From Rana temporaria (Eukaryota; Chordata; Amphibia; Anura; Ranidae): 64,000 nt of DNA. The notes beneath the pieces are model-generated. The model worked only from the letters and a program-made list of their open reading frames with translations. It searched no databases and was not told the origin of the DNA. Both the position numbers and the translations under genes were made by a program. Shown piece by piece: positions 45,549 through 56,903 of this stretch. The first letter of the stretch is position 1. Every line of letters begins with the position of its first letter. The stretch is taken from positions 223,920,486-223,984,485 of the forward strand of contig NC_053491.1 in assembly GCF_905171775.1 (NCBI RefSeq). The letters are read 5' to 3'.

Positions 45549-46050
45549 ATACCGTATTTACCGGCGTATATCGCGCACTATTTTCCCCTTAAAATAAGGG
45601 GAAAATCGTGGGTGCGCGATATACGCCGATAGCCACTTCCCGCACTCAGTTTGAAATCCTGCGCCGACATATACCGAGTGCAGTACACTTGGGTACATTC
45701 GGCTAGTCTCGGCTTCGCTCGTGCTCACGCATAAATGTCACAGAGCGTGAGCGCGAGCGAAGCCGAGCCTTGCCGAATGTACCCGAGTGTACTGCACTCG
45801 GTATATGTCGGCTGAGGCGTTCGAACTGAGCGCGGGAAGCGGGGACTCGACTTGAGGTGCGCGCTGGAGAAGCCGGAAGGACACCATCGAGGCCGCAGAC
45901 GGACGCCGGACTGGACGATGGACGCTGGGAAGACACCAAAACTGTAAGTAATAAAATCATATAACATTTTTTTTAACAGGAATTTCGGGGGCAACTTTAG
46001 GGGTGCGCGGTTTACGCCGGAGCGCGTTATACCGCGATAAATACGGTATG
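45549..46050. mobile_element. TACCGTATTTACCGGCGTATA fold-back element
   Basis: Ends are ATACCGTATTTACCGGCGTA and GCGATAAATACGGTAT. A near-terminal hairpin (TTTTCCCCTTAAAATAAGGG) is followed by GTGCGCGATATACGCCGA. The middle holds a second palindrome (GGCTTCGCTCGTGCTCACGC and its inverse, about 45700-45770). It belongs to a well-dispersed amphibian repeat type. Confidence 0.85.
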
Positions 46051-46261
46051 AGCCTGCTACATTACAAATAAAGAAGGAGAAAAGATAGAAAGGAAAAGAG
46101 TGGAGAAGAGAAATAAGGAGGAAGATAAATGGTGTGTCTGAAGAAATCCCGAGAGTGCAATCTACAGGCATAATGAATCCAACTGGAAGGAGGGCTAAAA
46201 AGGTATGGCCGGGTGTCATGCATCTCACATTCATCTCTTAAATGAGTCAGAATAATTAGTC

Positions 46262-46567
46262 TCTCAGGCTGGGTTCACACTACTACACTACTTTCATCCT
46301 ACTTTGCTCTGCTACATTGGTCCTACATTGATCCTACATTGGTCCTACATCCATCCTACTTTCATGAACAGGATACTACTTTGGTCCGACTTCAATGATA
46401 TTCAATGGGCCTGAAGTAGGATCAATGTAGGGCCAAAAGTAGTACAGGGAGCATTTTCAAAGTCGGACGGACTTGTGTAGGATGCTACAAGACGCTCTCA
46501 TAGGGAAACATTGAACACAGAGCAAAGTAGGATGAAAGTAGTGTAGTAGTGTGAACCCAGCCTGAGA
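46262..46567. mobile_element. CTGGGTTCACACTACTACAC palindromic MITE
   Basis: Ends are CTCAGGCTGGGTTCACACTA and TAGTGTGAACCCAGCCTGAG, perfect inverses. The interior iterates TCCTACATT and TCCTACTTT words and their inverses. Confidence 0.9.
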
Positions 46568-47003
46568 GGTAATAGGGTTGATTTACTAAAACTGAAGAAT
46601 GGAAAATCTGGTGCAACTCTGCATAGAAACCAATCAACTTCCAGGTTTTATTGTCAAAGCCTAAATGAACAAGCTGAAGTTAGAAGCTGATTGGCTACCA
46701 TGCATAGACACACCAGATTTTGCACTCTCAAGTTTAAGTAAATCAACTTTATTTATTTAATAAAGTTTGTGGTCTCGAGGTAGCCATATGGATCAAGTTT
46801 CTGGCATCCAGAGGATTTGTAAATGTTGTGAAGGGAAATACAACCCCGTCTTCTTGCTTTAACGTGATGGGTGACCTCATTGATCACTAGGGTGTTGAGA
46901 AGGGAACATCTTGTTTTCTTAAATAACCTCTTGTTAATGTTTTTTTTTATCATATTTCCAAGATTTACTGCTACTTACTAATTATGTTTTTCTGACCACT
47001 TTA

Positions 47004-47399
47004 AAGCGGGGGTTCACCCGAAAAACAAATTTTTAACATTAGATTGAGGCTAATTGTGGGAAGCACAATCGGGTGTTTTTTTTTTAAATCAATGCAGTAC
47101 ATACCGTTTTAGAGATAGATGTTCTCCGCGGCTTCCGGGTATGGTCTGCGGGACTGGGCGTTCCTATTTGATTGACAGCCTTCCGACCGTCGCATACATC
47201 GCGTCACGAGTTGCCGAAAGAAGTCGAACGTCGGTGCTGTCAATCAAATAGGAACGCCCAGTCCCGCAGCCCATACCCGGAAGCTCTAAGACGGTATGTA
47301 CTGCATTGATTTGAAAAAAAAAAACACTCGATTGTGCTTTCCGTAATTAGCCTCAATCTAATGTTAAAAATGTGTTTTTCGGGTGAACCCCCGCTTTAA
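47004..47399. mobile_element. AAAGCGGGGGTTCACCCG palindromic MITE
   Basis: Ends are TTTAAAGCGGGGGTTCACCC and GGGTGAACCCCCGCTTTAA. The arms include ATTAGATTGAGGCTAATT and GGAACGCCCAGTCCCGCAG with their inverses. The central spacer is CpG-rich, about 50 bp. Confidence 0.92.
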
Positions 47400-48230
47400 G
47401 TTGATTAAAGTTCAGATGTGACAGTGGTATGACTTACACTTTGTACTTTTGTCTCATAAAATAAGACAGTAGTATAGTTAGGACACACACTTATGACCTA
47501 TTTCCTTTTGTAGCACACATGATCTTGGGTAATCTATCCTTTAACTGCGATTATGATTCACACATCCACAGGTTTTTCCTTCTTACGTGACATAAATCAT
47601 GTGCAACTGTTCATATCCAATAGAAATTTCATGAGGGCTTAGAACAATATATAATGGAAAGGCAGCTTATTTGTCCAAGATATTGTCAACTTGAATGAAT
47701 AGTTATATTTTTAGGTACATTCATACTTTTCATTTTCCCTATTCTTTTGAAAGTATGGACATTTATAAGCCCCTCAAGGACTAAACCAATTAAGCGGTGG
47801 AAATTTAACAGGTAAAATGTTAGGAATGACATCTTAAAATAGCTTAAAATAGTATCTATATGTTTTTTCTACTTTAGTTCCCATGGTAACATAGTGCCTT
47901 GCAGGGATTAAGCCATATTTACTGTTAGCTCTTCTGAAAACAGTTCAGGAGGTTGCATTCAACCTGTCAGCTGGTGTTTGTCAGAGACCCTAGGGGTTTA
48001 ACTCCATCATAAACAAATGTTAATGGATAAAATCTACATTAATTGCTGCTGAGTGAAATTCTTTGGGGAATGGTAACATTCGGAAGAGATATTGTACATG
48101 CTGCTATCCTACCTAGTTTATCGACCCAGATAAAATATATGTACTCTGATAAAGTATTAATGTTTGACACATACAACTGTTTATTGGTCACACAATAGAT
48201 GCATGTCTTTTTTTGCTACCTAACACTGTT

Positions 48231-48585
48231 ATGGCCCTTACACATGATCCGAAAATCAGAAGTTTTTTTGTTGCATGCTAGTCGCATATCGAAAATGGAG
48301 AGGTTACTAAAGTGATGAAAATGAAATAAAAATTTGGAAGGGATGTCATGTGTTGTAGTGTATTTCTATTGTATTATCGGACGACAACTGTACTGATTGA
48401 ATGAAAATCGTACGATTTGGTATCGTACTAGAAAATTTCTCGTGTTTGTCTGATCGAATAATATCAGATGAACTGTCGTGATCAGCTCTCGAAAGCTCTG
48501 TACTAAAGATCTGATTATCATACGATCGCTTCGAAAGCGGTATTTTTCATCCCATTCTAGGATCGTGTGTGTGTGGGCCATTAGG
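48231..48585. mobile_element. Fold-back MITE, TACACACG superfamily (copy i, diverged)
   Basis: Ends are TATGGCCCTTACACATGATC and GATCGTGTGTGTGTGGGCCA. The interior has CGTACGATTTGGTATCGTAC and AATATCAGATG words. It is more diverged than the other copies. Confidence 0.7.
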
Positions 48586-48659
48586 CTGGTTTAACATTAA
48601 ACTGAGCTTTTTGCAAAATAGCATAGAGGTAAGTGCACAGGTGCCTGAGTTGCATTCAC

Positions 48660-48888
48660 TATGGGCCGGATTCAGATACATTGGTGTATCTTTCCGGGTG
48701 GAGTACGCCGCCGTAAATTAGGGCGCAAGTTCCGTATTCAGAAAGAACTTGTGCCTTAGGTTACGGCGTAACGTATGTGTGTCGGCGTAAGCCCGCCTAA
48801 TTCAAATGTGGATGATGTAGGCCTGTTTTATTTAAATTGACCCCGAGTATTTGACGCCGTCGTATCTCCTTTCTGAATCCGGGCCTAT
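48660..48888. mobile_element. Short GGGCCGGATTCAG fold-back element
   Basis: Left end TATGGGCCGGATTCAG, right end CTGAATCCGGGCCTATG. The interior keeps only the outer modules (GTACGCCGCCGTAA, GTTACGGCGTAA), so this is an internally deleted member of the family at 16617 and 54163. Confidence 0.85.
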
Positions 48889-49059
48889 GTGTGTAACATG
48901 CATTTTTGATACATTTTACATAGACGAAAGCGACTTAGAAACATCTTTTAAGGGCAAGAGTACAGGCAGATTTCATATTAGATCACTCTGTGCTTTCCTT
49001 TTCTTGTCACAAATATGGTATATGGTAAAGAGAATGTATAGTCTTTTCGGTTTCCTTTT

Positions 49060-49150
49060 TTTTTTGTGTGGGGTCCTTCCTAAAATCCATACCAGACCCT
49101 AATCAAGGATAAGGGAAACCCCATGCTGTTTGTCTTTTTTCTTTTGTGGG
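49060..49150. repeat. Small fragment of the giant-palindrome family
   Basis: GTGTGGGGTCCTTCC, AAATCCATACCAGACCC and AACCCCATGCTGTTTG reproduce, diverged, the outer tip of the palindrome arm (about 25-150). Confidence 0.55.
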
Positions 49151-49999
49151 CCCACCCACTTAACAGAACCATCAGAATGCTATACTGATAGTACAGCTTT
49201 TGCTATATTTCCGCGCTCTGACAGCAGACCTGTGGTTCTCCTACAAACAAGCTGCACTGCTTGCCCCTACTCTTCCCTGTCTATTTACAGAATGCTTTGT
49301 ATATTCTGAATGGGGTCAAAGAATACAAAGTCTTCTGTAAACAGACATGAGAAAACGAGGATCAGACAAAACTCAGGATGGCTACTGTATAGTAGAACTA
49401 GAAGTCGGCTATGTGAGTGCTAGAAATATAGCTGAATATGGGTGTAACTTGGTCACACTCCCCAGCCTCAAACTGCCCCCTCCACTTGTCTGAATCGTGG
49501 GTTTTTTCTCCACACAACATGCTGCACTTGTACAGCCACGTCATCTATTTACACTGACTTGTAAATTGAAGACTACAAATCCCATCAGCCACCAGAGTGA
49601 CTTGTAGCTCTCAATAAAGCATAGGTGTGGTGATGTCACTGCACTCGTAGTCCACTGATTACTTCCTCCAGCCCTGTAACTGCAGTTCCGTACCTCTGTA
49701 AAAACCTGGGGCTGGAGGAATAGTCTGCAGGAGCCCACATATTGCACCTGTGATCACTGATTGGGGTTGCAATGCATTGCAGGCTTCAATGCAACAAAAT
49801 TGTTAAATGCACATTTTTTTTTTCTTTTTTTCAGTAGGGTTGAATGTATTTTTAACTATTTTTTTTTGCAAAATGGTGAAATATGCCTTCAAAATAAGCC
49901 CTTATTCTTCTCTGTATCTAATGTGCGTTAGAGCTCTTTCACATGGGCACAGAGGTCCGTACAGTGAGAAGAGCGGTTTGTTGAAACAGAGCAACACTG

Positions 50000-50280
50000 A
50001 CAGTGCATTCACACCTAGGCGACAAGTAACGCCGCGTACGCGGCGTATTTTGCCGCGGTTTCGTTAACTTTTTTTTTTTTACAAATAATTAAACATTGCT
50101 GTCTATGGCCGAACGCCAATGCCGCCTGAAAAAAAGGGTCCGGGACTTGTTTTGAGGCGGTAGGCGTACGGCGTTTCGGCGTGAGATGTGAACCATATCA
50201 TAGACAGCAATGGAAATTCGCCCCTCCAGCGTATCGAGCGTCGGGCGTTTTGTCGCCAAGGTGTGAATGGAGCCTGAGCC
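50000..50280. mobile_element. CATTCACACCTAGGCGAC palindromic MITE
   Basis: Ends are GTGCATTCACACCTAGGCGA and TCGCCAAGGTGTGAATGGAG. The arms contain AACATTGCTGTCTATG and CATAGACAGCAATG with inverted CGGCGT words. Confidence 0.82.
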
Positions 50281-50441
50281 ATGTGCATGCAGCCTGTGTT
50301 GGTAAAAGGATAAGTTCACCTTTCATAGCTTCAGCATTTTTATATACATTTATTTTACTCTAAAATGGGTTCACTTCATAGGGACTTAACTCCATATGAG
50401 TCTCTTTGTATTGGGCATGCAGAGTGCTCTCACACTATCTC

Positions 50442-50630
50442 TAAAGCCCCATACACACCATCAGATTATCTGCAGATTTTTTTCTGCAGATTTACCAAAA
50501 CCATCTAATAGGAGGTCAAACCTTAAGAGTTTCAATTTGTATGCAATCAGGCAGGCCCTTGTACTACATGGTTTTGGTAAATCTGAAGACAAAAATCTGC
50601 AGATAATCTGATGGTGTGTATGGGGCTTTA
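50442..50630. mobile_element. Fold-back MITE, TACACAC superfamily (copy j)
   Basis: Ends are TAAAGCCCCATACACACCAT and ATGGTGTGTATGGGGCTTTA, perfect inverses. The interior has CAGATTATCTGCAGATTTTT and ACCAAAACCATCTA with their inverses. Confidence 0.92.
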
Positions 50631-51063
50631 GGCCCCGTACACACGAGAGGATCCATCCGCTGAAAAATCTCAGTGGATCGGTTTCAGCGGATAGATCCCC
50701 TGGTGTGTACGTTCCAGCAGATATTTATCCGCGGATATTTCCGAATTCCAGCAGATAAAAATTTGAAGACATGTCTACAAATCTTTCCGCTGGAATCGGA
50801 ACCAGCGGATCGATCCGGTGGTCTGTACAGACCCCCCGGATCGATCCGTCCGAACCCATCCCTCGCATGCGTCGTAATGATTGGACGCATGCGTGGATAT
50901 CCTTATATGACAGCGTCGCGCACTTCGCCGCGGCACGTCACCGCGATGGGATTTCGGCGCGGATTTCGATCCGATGGTGAGTACACTCCATCGGATCAAA
51001 ATCCGTGGAAATCCTCCGGTGGACCGTATCCGCGGATAAATCCTCTCGTGTGTACTAGGCCTC
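50629..51063. mobile_element. Fold-back MITE, TACACACG superfamily (copy k)
   Basis: It abuts copy j directly. Ends are TAGGCCCCGTACACACGAGA and CTCGTGTGTACTAGGCCTC. The interior word is GGATCCATCCGC/GCGGATAAAT, iterated. Confidence 0.9.
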
Positions 51064-51070
51064 AAATATA

Positions 51071-51575
51071 ATGTATACTGTTACCAATGCAATCCCTTAT
51101 TGCCCGTACTACACCAGAAATTGGGAGAGAGAACTGAGCCATATGATTACCACGGAAGACTGGAAGAAATTATTCTTTCTAATCCTATCTTTAAAGCAGA
51201 GTTCCACGCAACTAAACAACTAGCTCATAAACTAAAGACCACCCCACCCCCCTCATTTTTGGATATATACCCGGCATTCCTTGGCCGGGTAAAAGAAAAG
51301 CTCCCCAGGTAGACATGCGTGTGGTAGGTTTCTTTTTTTGGGGGGGCAGTCTTTTGTCAATGGGAAACACTGGTTACTCTAGTATAGCTGTTCTTGATGA
51401 ACAGGTGGCAATTTATATTCATATTGATTTTATTTTTAGCTTGTAAGAACTGTTTTGAAGGATTGCCATATTCCTATTGTATTAATGTTATGATATATGG
51501 GATTATGTCCCAGACTATGTGCTTTTTAAATGTAACCCTTAAAAAATATTTAATAAAATATTTATATTTAAGCTT
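51071..51575 (+). pseudogene. L1-like LINE, ORF2 tail and 3' end
   Basis: From 51071 one frame reads NWERELSHMITTEDWKKLF, the 'WE.EL...I...W...' motif that precedes the TP..LH..P region in L1-type ORF2. It then breaks, and a second frame ends in TPPPSFLDIYPAFLGR. Downstream AT-rich sequence ends in AATATTTAATAAAATATTT (about 51548). I read this as the eroded 3' end of an insertion. It could instead be a terminal exon of an unknown gene, because ACACCAG and a 64-codon frame to TAG at 51310 also look exon-like. Confidence 0.5.
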
Positions 51576-51969
51576 ACCTTTTGTAACATGTTACATCCAT
51601 ATTCAGGGTGTAACATACGGACCAGCTCCCGCTCTCCCCCCACTCTGACAGCTAGTGGAGATCTTCTCTCCCCCGCTAGCTGTCACAATTTTCCAAGTTT
51701 TTTTTAAAGTACAATGCTCAGCAGTATTTGCGGCTGTCAGCTTGTAGTTTTCAGTGAACTACCACAGTGCTGTCTTCCTGTCAGATTGTATCTGCTATAA
51801 GGTATGGGCACACAGATACACTGACAGATCTGCAGGAGACTTGCATGGCACCAAGGATCTGCTGGTCGCGGGTGCAATGCTTTAGAGGCTCCGGAAACAA
51901 ACAAAAAAATTTTTTTTTTTAACCTGCAGAAAAATGTGCATTCATTATTTTATGTTAAAAGGTATCCTT

Positions 51970-52903
51970 TAACTGCTTGCCGACCGCCGCACGCAGATAT
52001 ACGTCTGCAGCATGACACGGACAGGCAAAAGGACGTATATATACGTTCCCCTTTAAGAAGCGGCATTGTGGACGCAAGCGCGCAGGCGCTGTGAGCTCCA
52101 TAACTCCGAACGTGTGTCCCGCGGACCTCGATACCTGCAATCATGTCACCATGAGAAAGAACGGGGAAATGCTTCTTAGTGACAGGACAGTGACCACAGC
52201 TTCCTGTAATCACTTCCTGTCACACACAGTCCATCCCCCCTACAGTTAGAAGCATTCCCTAGGGCACACTTAACCCCTTCAGCGCCACCTAGTGGTTAAC
52301 CCCTTAACTGCCAGTGTCATTTTCACAGTAATCAGTGTATTTTTATAGCACTGATCGCTGTATAAATGACAATGGTCCCAAAAATGTGTCAAAAGTGTCT
52401 GATGAGTCCACCATAATGTCACAGTCACGATAAAAATCGCAGATCGCGGCCATTGCTAGTAAAAAAAATAATAATAAAAAAAAAATCCATAATTCTATCC
52501 CCTATTTTGTAGACGCTATAATATTTGCGCAAACCAGTCAATATATGCTTATTGCGATTTTTTACCAAAAACATGTAGAAGAATACGTATCGGCCTAAAA
52601 TGAGGAAAAAATATGTTTTTTTATATATTTGTTGGGGATATTTATTATAGCAAAAAGTGAAAAATATAGATTTTTTTTTAAAAATTGTTGCTCTGTTTTT
52701 GTTAATAGCGCAAAAAATAAAAACTGCAGAGGTAATCAAATACCACCAAAAGAAAGCTCTTTGTGGGAAAAAAGGACATCAATTTTGTTAGGGATCCACA
52801 TCGCACGACCACGCAATTGTCAGTTAAAGTGGCACAGTGCCAAATCGCAAAAAGTGGCCTGGTCTTTGGCCAGCAAAATGGTCCGAAGGCTTAAGTGGTT
52901 AAA
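51970..52903. mobile_element. CCACTTAAG-type fold-back element
   Basis: Left end TTTAACTGCTTGCCGACCGC, right end GAAGGCTTAAGTGGTTAA. It shares TTAATAGCGCAAAAAATAAA, ATCAAATACCACCAAAAG and CCGCACGCAGATATACG modules with its relatives. It lies between CCDC87 and APAF1. Confidence 0.82.
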
Positions 52904-53124
52904 GAGACCGTACAGACTTATCCACACATCTGATTTTGACAGGCATGTGTGTATGGCCCCTGAACACACATACCGCCTGCTTACCTGTCAAACCGGGTGA
53001 GTCCGGGCAACCACTGCGTCTCCATAGACTAGCATGGGCTGCCTGCACACAGCTCTGCATTAGGGATGAGCTCAGACATGTTCTGATCTTAGAGTGAGCC
53101 CGCCAGGAAGCTGTTACTGTACCA

Positions 53125-53943
53125 GTGTTGCCAACTGTCAGTATTTTTACATACATACGTAAAAAAGGGCACTTTTCTCCTGCCAGTAAATGCCAATGAC
53201 AGGAAAAGGCTGCCAGTAAAAAATACGGCTATGACGCCCAGCCAAGACCATCCGAGTGCCTGCTACAGTGTGTTCGGGCGGAGTAAGGTCTGGCAGAGAC
53301 AGTGCTGTGTTGTGTGACGTCATGGCGCAAGGGAACCTGAGCAGAGCAGCCGGACCCTTGCGTGCAGGTCTGCAGGATGGGAGCAGGGGTGCCTGCCCAT
53401 TCTAATTCCTTTTGCTATATCGAAAATAAAATAAGAAATATGTTTTTGTGCCCTAATATCTACCTTAAAGGGGCTGTAAAGGTTTGTTTTTTATTTTCTA
53501 AATAGGTTCCTTTAAACTAGTGCATTGTTGGTTCACTTACCTTTTCCTTCCATTTGCCTTCTAAATGTTTTTTTTGTCTGATTTTCTCACTTCCTGTTCC
53601 TCCTCAGTAAAAGCTGTTCTGGCTGACTAACCCCCAGTCAGATGATGGGGGAAAGCTTACTGAGGAGGAACAGGAAGTGGGAAATTCAGACAAAGAAAAA
53701 AAACATTTAGAAGGGAAATGGAGGGAAAAGGTAAGTGAACCAACAATGCACTAGCTTAAAGGAACACATTTAGAAAATAAAAAACTAACCTTTACAACCC
53801 CTTTAAATCACATTGCTGATTACATATCATACTTGTTTGTAAGTACTGAAATTTGCACTTAAAACTTTTATTTTTGGAAATGCCAGTAAAAACTTGGCTG
53901 TGCCAGTAAATTTTGAGTAGCGTGTCAGTAGGTTGGCAACACT
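53125..53943. mobile_element. CAGTGTTGCCAACTGTCAGTA element with nested MITE
   Basis: Left end CCAGTGTTGCCAACTGTCAG, right end TCAGTAGGTTGGCAACACTG. The TIR-proximal GCCAGTAAAAAA words are also seen at 4190-4270. A complete AAAGGGGCTGTAAA element (53468-53807) sits inside. Confidence 0.75.
53468..53807. mobile_element. Nested AAAGGGGCTGTAAA palindromic MITE
   Basis: Ends are AAAGGGGCTGTAAAGGTTTG and CTTTACAACCCCTTTAAAT. The arms pair throughout (GTTGGTTCACTTACC with its inverse) and carry GGTAAGTGA donors in both orientations. Confidence 0.9.
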
Positions 53944-54162
53944 GCACTGTATTGGTCCAATCATCTGCGGCTTGGGTGGTCTCCACCCTGCAGCGGCACA
54001 TATAAAAGGGGCGTGCATATATGTGCAGCTGTAAGACAGGGAAAGCCTTGGCGGCTTCTGGTTGGCTTGGTACAGTGACAGCTCACAGCGGGCTCGCTCA
54101 GATGGGTTGAGACTAGGATCTGAATATGCCTTAGCTCCCCCTATTTTGGATTCATGAACACA

Positions 54163-54888
54163 TAGGGCCAGATCCACGTACAGCGGCGCATCTCTCCGCC
54201 GGGCGCAGCGTATCTAAGATACACTACGCCGCTGTAACTTATTTTTTTTTTCGAATCCTCAAAGAATTTGCGCCGTAAGTTACAGCGGCGTAGTGTATCT
54301 TTGGCGGCGTAATGGCGCGGCAATCAAATCTCCTTGATGGGGGCGTGTTTTATGTAAATACGTTGTGACCCGACGTAAACAAAGTTTTTTTTTTTTAACT
54401 GCGCATGCGCCGTCCGTGGGGGTATCCCAGTGCGCATGCTCGAAATTAACCCGGAACAAGCCAATGCTCACGACGGTGACGTCATTCTACGCAAATCCCT
54501 ATACGCAAACGACGTAAAAAATTCAAAATGCGAGGCAGGAACGACGGCCATACTTAACATTGAGTACGCCACCATAAAGTAGCTTTAACTATACGCCGGA
54601 AAAAGCCGAACGCAAACGACGTAAAAAAATGCGCCGTTCGTGGATCGCCGTAACTAGCTAATTTGCATACTCGACGCGGAATTTGAAGGAAACGCCACCT
54701 AGCGGCCGCCGAAAAATTGCATCTAAGATCCGACGGCGTACTAAGACATACGCCTGTCGGATCGATCCGAGATGCCGTCGTATCTTGTTTTGTAGATACA
54801 AAACAAAGATACGACGCGCAAAATTTGAAATTACGCGGCGTATCAAGAGATACGCCAGCGTAATTCTTTTGTGGATCTGCCCCCTAGC
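54163..54888. mobile_element. Complete GGGCCAGATCCACG fold-back element
   Basis: Ends are TAGGGCCAGATCCACG and GTGGATCTGCCCCCTA. It contains a tight hairpin (AGTTACAGCGGCGTAGTGTA and its inverse at about 54210-54300) and GCCACCTAGCGGCCGCC. Confidence 0.88.
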
Positions 54889-55439
54889 TGTCCATGCTGT
54901 AAGGGCCTCTGCGCCCACGTGAATGAGCCCTGCACAAAATATAACAACATTTATTGTGTGTGAATTTCCACGCTGGATCTTTGTGAACCTGACCTACGGC
55001 CTTACATACATGGGTGCCCTAAAATTCAGGCGTGCCCAATAAACACAGGTGCTCTGCGCCCGTAAAAAGCTGCAGCATTACGCCAGTACTGGAATAAATA
55101 CGCACTTCTGTATAGACCTACGACCTGCGATTGTACAATCAGATTGCTGCATGTATCACATGCTTTTATCACTCCCCAATCAATCTCTCGGCCATTACTT
55201 TGGCAGCCCGTGTCATTCCCGGCCATGCTATTAATGGTAAATGAAAGGAGAAGGCAGCGCTGTTGTTTACATGTTGCCCCATGTCCCAGACTTGCTTTGT
55301 CACGGTGTTTATAAGTCCAGACAGCAGAAGGGCGGGGCAGTGACCTCAGTCCGGGATATATTATACATAAGCCTGCACCCCATCCCGCACAACACAGCGG
55401 CCTTCCTCCCAGCACTGACAGCACTTCGCCCCGCCCACC

Positions 55440-55690
55440 TACAGCCAGGTGAGTGACCAGGAGCCCCCAGCAGGTCAGCAACACACGCGCTCCAATGCAC
55501 GGACACGTCTCTCATAGACCGTCATGGGCAGAGGAAGCAGGGAGAGCAGGAAGTGCTGCAGATTAACCCTTCTATTGTCACACAGCGGAGCTTCAGTGGT
55601 TAACAGGAAGTGAGGCGCGTCAGGGGCCGCGGAGCATGCTGGGGGATGTAGTTGTTGCTATCGCGGCGGGATATGAATAGGGCTCAGGTA
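55440..55690 (+). promoter_or_regulatory. APAF1: Candidate APAF1 promoter / non-coding exon 1
   Basis: A GC- and CpG-rich island in AT-rich surroundings. It holds two CAGGAAGTG ETS-type sites (55547-55555 and 55604-55612) and GCATGCTGGGGGATGTAGTT at 55634-55653, the inverse of the ZNF143/SBF motif. The donor TCAG|GTAGGG ends a possible exon at 55687. No open coding exon is needed here because the APAF1 ATG lies in the next exon. The start site is inferred; a promoter for an unrelated transcript cannot be excluded. Confidence 0.5.
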
Positions 55691-56262
55691 GGGCTCGGCT
55701 CTGTCAGAGGGATTTCTTCTATTTGGGGGGGCAGTGTATGAAACATGAGGGCTGTGTGGGGGTACAGCGGAGTGCTATGGGATAGACGCTGCCTGTGTGG
55801 CAGGAGCAAGAACATATTGTTTATTATGTGGTTGTTTTTCTATAGGGGGGTGGTGCTATATAGAGAGGACCTATTGTGGTCAATTCGTTACCCTGTCTGC
55901 TGACACATAAAACTTCCTGAAAGGAGACCTGTCTTCATTGCTGACCTCCTCCTGGAGACAAGAACCATTCCTTTTATGGGGAACCGAGCTCTAAACTCTC
56001 CCCACTGAACCAGTGAGAGCTGATTAAAGTAACACTATAGGAAGATATATTTTTTTATGGTTATGGCTAGAGTAAGGCAGGCTATAACCCCCATCATATT
56101 TTTTTTTTGTTGCTATCTGTGTCCCCTTGGGGAGATTTACCTCCACTTCCTGTCTCATAACCAAAGTAGGAGGTTGGAGAAAATCCCTGCAACTTAAAGT
56201 GGTTTTAAAGGCATGAATGTTTATTTCTTACCTTAACCACTTAAGGATCGGAAGGATTTACC

Positions 56263-56829
56263 CCCTTAACCGCTTCCCCACCGCCGTATAGTTATATGAT
56301 GGCCGCAGGAACCCTTTGTTCCTCTGGGTGGCCGTCATATGACGTCCTGGGATTCCCTGCAGTTGCGGCGCACACACTCGCCACATCACTGGGGACCCGA
56401 TGCATGTGCCCGGCGGCCGCGATGTCCGCCGGGCACCCGCGATTGCTTGTTACAGAGCAGGGACGTGGATCTGTGTGTGTAAACACACAGATCCATGTCC
56501 TGTCAGGTGAGAGGAGATCGATCCGTGTGTTCCCATTACAGAGGAACACTGATCGGTCCCCTCCTTCTACAGTTAGAATCACTCCCTAGGACACACAATT
56601 AACCCCTTGATCATCCTTAGTGTTAACCCCTTCCCTGCCAGTCACATTAATACAGTAATCAATGCATTTTTATAGCACTGGTCTCTGTATAAATGTGATC
56701 GGTCACAATCACGATAAAAATCGCAAGTCGCCGCCATTACTAGTTAAAAAAAAAAAAAAATCCATAATTCTATCCCCTATTTTGTAGACGCTATAACTTT
56801 TGAGCAATCCAATCAATATATGCTTATTG

Positions 56830-56903
<74 letters not shown>

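Noticed and set aside
55026..55484. 152-aa minus-strand ORF near the CpG island, as IKBIP or another divergent gene
   Set aside because: It shows no resemblance to the IKBIP coiled coil and no signal or domain I recognise. Chance openness in GC-rich DNA is enough to explain it.
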